DNA from: Mucilaginibacter sp. UR6-1
Lineage (GTDB): Bacteria > Bacteroidota > Bacteroidia > Sphingobacteriales > Sphingobacteriaceae
Assembly: GCF_020880975.1 (NCBI RefSeq)
Contig: NZ_JAJIWP010000002.1
Location: 620,001 to 684,000, forward strand
DNA: 64,000 nt
Direction of reading: 5' to 3'
Made by a program: the position numbers and the translations under genes. Below, piece by piece: positions 61,181 through 64,000 of the stretch. The notes under the pieces are model-generated. The model was not told the DNA's origin, ran no database searches, and was given only the letters and a program-made list of their open reading frames with translations. Within the stretch, counting starts at the first letter, position 1. The number at the start of each line of letters is the position of its first letter.

Positions 61181-61579
61181 CTATATGTTATAAGGGTCTA
61201 CCGTTAAAACCTCTTTTATAATCTCGAAATCTTTGATATTGCGTGTAACCAAAATGGCATCATTTACTATGGCTGTTGAAGCAATTATAGCATCAGGAAG
61301 CTTTATTTTGTATCGTTTACGCAAATAAATGGTTTGAGCTGTCACCTTTTCAGTCAATCCCCAAATATTACTTTGATCAATAAAACTATTCAAAGTATCA
61401 GTCGACGAAGGATGTCCCAGGACTTCAATTTTTGTTATTATAGATATATTAAAGCCGTTCTCTAAAATATCAGTTATGAAATTTTCACTCTCTTTTGGTA
61501 GCAGTCCACCTATGTAATCAATCAAAACGTTACTATCAACAAGATAGATTTTGGGTTGTGCTAATTTCACTTTTCCCAT
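61181..61579 (-). CDS. PIN-domain (VapC-like) toxin
   Basis: A 132-residue PIN ribonuclease. The metal-binding acidic residues D15 (YLVDSNVLIDY), E52 (ITKIEVLG), D96 (LPDAIIASTA) and D117 (TRNIKDFE) are all present, so it should be catalytically intact. VapC-type toxins cut specific RNAs when freed from the antitoxin. Its start overlaps the antitoxin gene by 13 bp, typical of a toxin-antitoxin operon. AT-rich compared with its neighbours, which suggests transfer. Confidence 0.88.
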   Translation of the reverse strand: MGKVKLAQPKIYLVDSNVLIDYIGGLLPKESENFITDILENGFNISIITKIEVLGHPSSTDTLNSFIDQSNIWGLTEKVTAQTIYLRKRYKIKLPDAIIASTAIVNDAILVTRNIKDFEIIKEVLTVDPYNI

Positions 61580-61803
61580 TCGTTACGGCTTTTTTCAATA
61601 TCTGAATTAATTTGCCTGGCAGCATCTTTAGATAAGGCTCCAATAAAATCTGAGATATTTTTTTTGGGTGCAGGAATGTTGGTTTTAGGTGATGACAGAT
61701 CGTTAAGGTCGCTATGACGGGACTTTATCTCATTCCACTCAGCAATAGGTATTACTACTGCGATATCATTACCCGCTTCATCTGATATATATTGTAATGA
61801 CAT
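61567..61803 (-). CDS. antitoxin of the PIN toxin
   Basis: A 78-residue partner upstream of the toxin. The N-terminal LQYISDEAGNDIAVVIPIAE resembles a Phd/YefM-like or MazE-like DNA-binding start, and the C-terminal helical tail (ISDFIGALSKDAARQINSDI) would bind the toxin groove. The gene order and 13-bp overlap support the call more than the sequence does. Confidence 0.75.
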   Translation of the reverse strand: MSLQYISDEAGNDIAVVIPIAEWNEIKSRHSDLNDLSSPKTNIPAPKKNISDFIGALSKDAARQINSDIEKSRNEWEK

Positions 61804-61827
61804 GTTGTTTTCTTAATTTGTGTCTAT

Positions 61828-61835
61828 CAAAAATA
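61828..61835 (-). promoter_or_regulatory. toxin-antitoxin operon -7 element
   Basis: The minus strand reads TATTTTTG, 24 bases before the antitoxin ATG. No -33 at the usual spacing. Confidence 0.35.
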
Positions 61836-61866
61836 AGCAATTCATTCCAAAATAACTTAATACATA

Positions 61867-63129
61867 TTATCTCCCTAATACTTCCAAAATAGCCTTAGCC
61901 TTTAACAAACATTCTTCATATTCCTGCTCCGCATCGGCATTAAAGGTTATGGCGCTGCCGGTTTGAAAGGAGAGATATTGAGTTGATGCATTGTATAGCA
62001 GCGTACGTATTACTACATTAAAATCAAAATCACCATCAGCGCTAAAATAGCCTATAGCGCCCGAGTATACACCGCGTTTACTGCGTTCATATTGTTCCAT
62101 CAATTGCATGGCGCTTACTTTGGGTGCGCCGGTCATGCTGCCCATCGGAAAGGTGTTTTTTATGGCCTGCACATCGCTGATGGCTTTATTCTTTTCGCAC
62201 ACCACTGTCGAGATCATTTGATGCACCTGTTTAAAGCTGTACAGCCCAAACAGCTCCTCGGTTTTAACAGTACCCTGTTTGGCTGAGCGGGTCAGGTCAT
62301 TACGTACCAGATCCACGATCATTACATTCTCTTGCAGTTCCTTGGTGTGTTGCTTTAATGACGCTTTTTTGGCCTCATCCTCGGCAGGGTTATCGCTGCG
62401 TTTTGCAGTGCCCTTTATGGGTTGTGATATGAGTTTATCACCACGCCTGGCCATAAACCGTTCCGGCGAGGCGCATACAATGTATTTATCTCTCAGCTTA
62501 AAGTATGACGAGAACGGGTTAGGGGAGATACTGTTTAGTTTATTATATATGCTAAGCGGATCGATCGTAGTATTCTCAGCATAAAACTCCTGGCAAAAGT
62601 TAGTTACATAAATATCCCCGCGGGCTATGTGCTGCTTAATTCTGTTGGCCGTTTGCAGGTATTCCTCCTTGCTGAAACGGGCTTTTATATGAGCTGATAC
62701 CGGTTGATCGGTTGAGTGTATTGATGCCTGTTCGATATTTTTTAATATAGTATCCGGCTCATCACTGATTATCTCGGCCTCAATACCTCTTATGATTATA
62801 AGGTGCTTTGGCGCAAAAAAGTAAAGATCCGGAAAGCGTAATCCGTCAGAATTGATTGATGACAAACTTTCCACCTCATTTTTCAGATCATACCCGAAAA
62901 AGCCGGTTACCCAACACTGATGCTTTTGCCTGAATTGATCTAAATGCTCAAAAGCTTTGCCTGTATCGGCGGTTAATTCATCTTTTACGCCTGCCGCTAT
63001 CAGCGCTTCAAACTTGCCGTATTTATCCGTAAAATTATTTGAATTTAAGCAGCAGGCCACATCAAAACCATCAGCCCATGCAAATGCTTTCTGCTTAAAT
63101 TCTTCGGGATTTTTGAGTGTGATAATCAC
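61867..63129 (-). CDS. pabB: aminodeoxychorismate synthase component I family protein
   Basis: A 420-residue chorismate-binding enzyme making 4-amino-4-deoxychorismate for folate. Conserved FSKEEYLQTANRIKQHIARG, the SPERFMARRGDKLISQPIKG and GTAKR region, LVRNDLTRSA and the terminal SMTGAPKVSAMQLMEQYE are intact. Residues 1-130 form the shorter N-terminal domain. PabB is preferred over TrpE by the lack of the long N-terminal domain and of a trp operon. The start ATG is four bases from a -7 element. Confidence 0.88.
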   Translation of the reverse strand: MIITLKNPEEFKQKAFAWADGFDVACCLNSNNFTDKYGKFEALIAAGVKDELTADTGKAFEHLDQFRQKHQCWVTGFFGYDLKNEVESLSSINSDGLRFPDLYFFAPKHLIIIRGIEAEIISDEPDTILKNIEQASIHSTDQPVSAHIKARFSKEEYLQTANRIKQHIARGDIYVTNFCQEFYAENTTIDPLSIYNKLNSISPNPFSSYFKLRDKYIVCASPERFMARRGDKLISQPIKGTAKRSDNPAEDEAKKASLKQHTKELQENVMIVDLVRNDLTRSAKQGTVKTEELFGLYSFKQVHQMISTVVCEKNKAISDVQAIKNTFPMGSMTGAPKVSAMQLMEQYERSKRGVYSGAIGYFSADGDFDFNVVIRTLLYNASTQYLSFQTGSAITFNADAEQEYEECLLKAKAILEVLGR

Positions 63130-63133
63130 TATG

Positions 63134-63141
63134 CAAAAATA
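63134..63141 (-). promoter_or_regulatory. pabB -7 element, leaderless geometry
   Basis: The minus strand reads TATTTTTG, then CATA, then ATG (63129). The same 4-base gap as at murI, arfB and gpmI. Confidence 0.45.
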
Positions 63142-63150
63142 GTAAAAACA

Positions 63151-63173
63151 AAAGGCCGGATTAACCGGCCTTT
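63151..63173 (-). terminator. intrinsic terminator after purA
   Basis: AAAGGCCGG (63151-63159), ATTAA, CCGGCCTTT (63165-63173); on the minus strand it is followed by TTGTTTTT. It ends about 10 bases before the pabB -7 element. Confidence 0.85.
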
Positions 63174-63198
63174 GAGTATATCTGAATTTATTTATGTC

Positions 63199-64000
63199 TT
63201 AGTCCTGGTGTAAAACTAATGTTTGCACTCTATCAGGGCCAACAGAAAGATATTTAACGGGAACACCTAATTCTGCTTCCAGAAAATCGATGTAAGAGGC
63301 CAGCTTGGCAGGTATTTGGTCAAGCTCGGTAATGCCGGTAATATCCTCGTGCCAGCCGTCAATTTCCTTTAAAACAGGTTTCGGCTCAATAGTACAAATA
63401 TCATACGGCATGTAGTCAATAATTTCATCTGCATAGTCATAATGCGTGCAGGCATATATCTTCTCAAAACCGCTTAATACATCGGCCTTGGTCATTACCA
63501 GTTGGGTAACACCGTTAAGCATAATGGCGTATTTTAAAGCAGGCAGATCAATCCAGCCTGTACGGCGTGGCCTGCCGGTAGTAGCGCCAAATTCATGGCC
63601 TATTTTACGCAGCTCTTCGCCGGTTTCGTCGTGCAGTTCAGTTGGGAACGGGCCGCCACCAACACGAGTGCAATAAGCTTTAAAAATACCAATTACATCA
63701 CCAATCTCTTTAGGTGCTATACCTAAACCGGTACAAGCGCCGGCGGCGGTAGTGTTTGATGAGGTAACAAATGGATATGAGCCAAAATCAATATCAAGCA
63801 TGGCGCCTTGTGCACCTTCGGCCAGTACTTTTTTGCCTTGTTTAATATAGTTGTTAACCAAGTGCTCCGAGTCAACCAATTCAAACTGTTTAATCAGATC
63901 AATGGCTTCAAAAAATGCTTGTTCACGCTCGCTGAAATCAGCCACATCGCCGTAAAGTGATTGCAGCATTGATTTATGTTTTTCAACCAGTTTGTCGTAA
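63199..64000 (-). CDS. purA: adenylosuccinate synthase, 3' part only
   Basis: About 267 C-terminal residues of PurA, which joins IMP and aspartate using GTP in AMP synthesis. The frame is open to the window edge (residues YDKLVEKHKS precede MLQSLYGD), so the start and GTP-binding N-terminus are outside. Visible motifs are KVLAEGAQGAMLDIDFGSYP, FVTSSNTTAAGACTGLG, the catalytic-loop region GATTGRPRRTGWIDLPALKY and the C-terminal VKYLSVGPDRVQTLV. Internal Met at 63969 is not the start. Confidence 0.97.
   Translation of the reverse strand, partial: YDKLVEKHKSMLQSLYGDVADFSEREQAFFEAIDLIKQFELVDSEHLVNNYIKQGKKVLAEGAQGAMLDIDFGSYPFVTSSNTTAAGACTGLGIAPKEIGDVIGIFKAYCTRVGGGPFPTELHDETGEELRKIGHEFGATTGRPRRTGWIDLPALKYAIMLNGVTQLVMTKADVLSGFEKIYACTHYDYADEIIDYMPYDICTIEPKPVLKEIDGWHEDITGITELDQIPAKLASYIDFLEAELGVPVKYLSVGPDRVQTLVLHQD

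Overview
The window is chromosomal core DNA from a member of the Bacteroidota, most likely Sphingobacteriaceae (Pedobacter/Mucilaginibacter-like; inference). Supporting signs are two type IX secretion (T9SS) components (PorT, PorG) and a T9SS-sorted cargo protein, -7 promoter elements of the form TAnnTTTG, the uppS-bamA-ompH-ompH cluster, SusC-type domains, and several interspersed palindromic or word-like intergenic repeats. I saw no rRNA, tRNA, CRISPR array, prophage or insertion sequence.

Layout. 1-1.6 kb: 5' part of a TamB/AsmA-like envelope protein, divergent from dnaE (1.8-5.4 kb). 5.4-13 kb: mostly minus strand, in transcription order fumarylacetoacetase-family hydrolase, M23 peptidase, bcp, split transketolase (N then C subunit), then an ECF sigma factor, an anti-sigma-like protein with five internal repeats, and a Spy-like protein. 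13.1-18 kb: T9SS cargo, K+ transporter kup, and a secreted Gfo/Idh/MocA oxidoreductase plus DUF1080 pair. 18.2-24.8 kb (plus): small membrane protein, ubiE, porT, SDR, yqeY, hydrolase, CBS protein, nadK, porG. 24.9-30.9 kb (plus): orphan exbD, uppS, bamA, two ompH chaperones, murI. 31.2-41.5 kb (plus): complex I membrane-arm genes nuoH-I-J-K-L-M-N, interrupted by two unrelated envelope genes. 41.6-48.6 kb: amtB, an acyltransferase, a long PurF-like amidotransferase, a LysE exporter, a sugar MFS transporter. 48.7-64 kb: dCMP deaminase, cmk, arfB, lpxR, a small barrel, lon, a TPR protein, a lipoprotein, gpmI, a DUF4783 protein, nadC, plsY, an M48 peptidase, a DUF2071 protein, a PIN-domain toxin-antitoxin pair, pabB, and the 3' part of purA.

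How they work together. Much of the window is envelope biogenesis: undecaprenyl phosphate (uppS), outer-membrane protein assembly (bamA, OmpH/Skp), T9SS (porT, porG), peptidoglycan precursor (murI), phospholipid (plsY) and lipid A trimming (lpxR). Nucleotide and cofactor genes (purF-like, purA, comEB, cmk, nadC, nadK, pabB) are scattered as single transcription units.

The most unusual feature is inside the nuo cluster. Between nuoK and nuoL lies an exported 156-residue protein made of two tandem copies of a TonB-receptor plug-like segment. Between nuoM and nuoN lies a DUF4139 protein carrying a grafted SusC-type N-terminal module (CarboxypepD_reg plus a TonB-box-like string). A second pattern is that four genes (murI, arfB, gpmI, pabB) have a TAnnTTTG element exactly four bases before the start codon, which predicts leaderless or nearly leaderless mRNAs.
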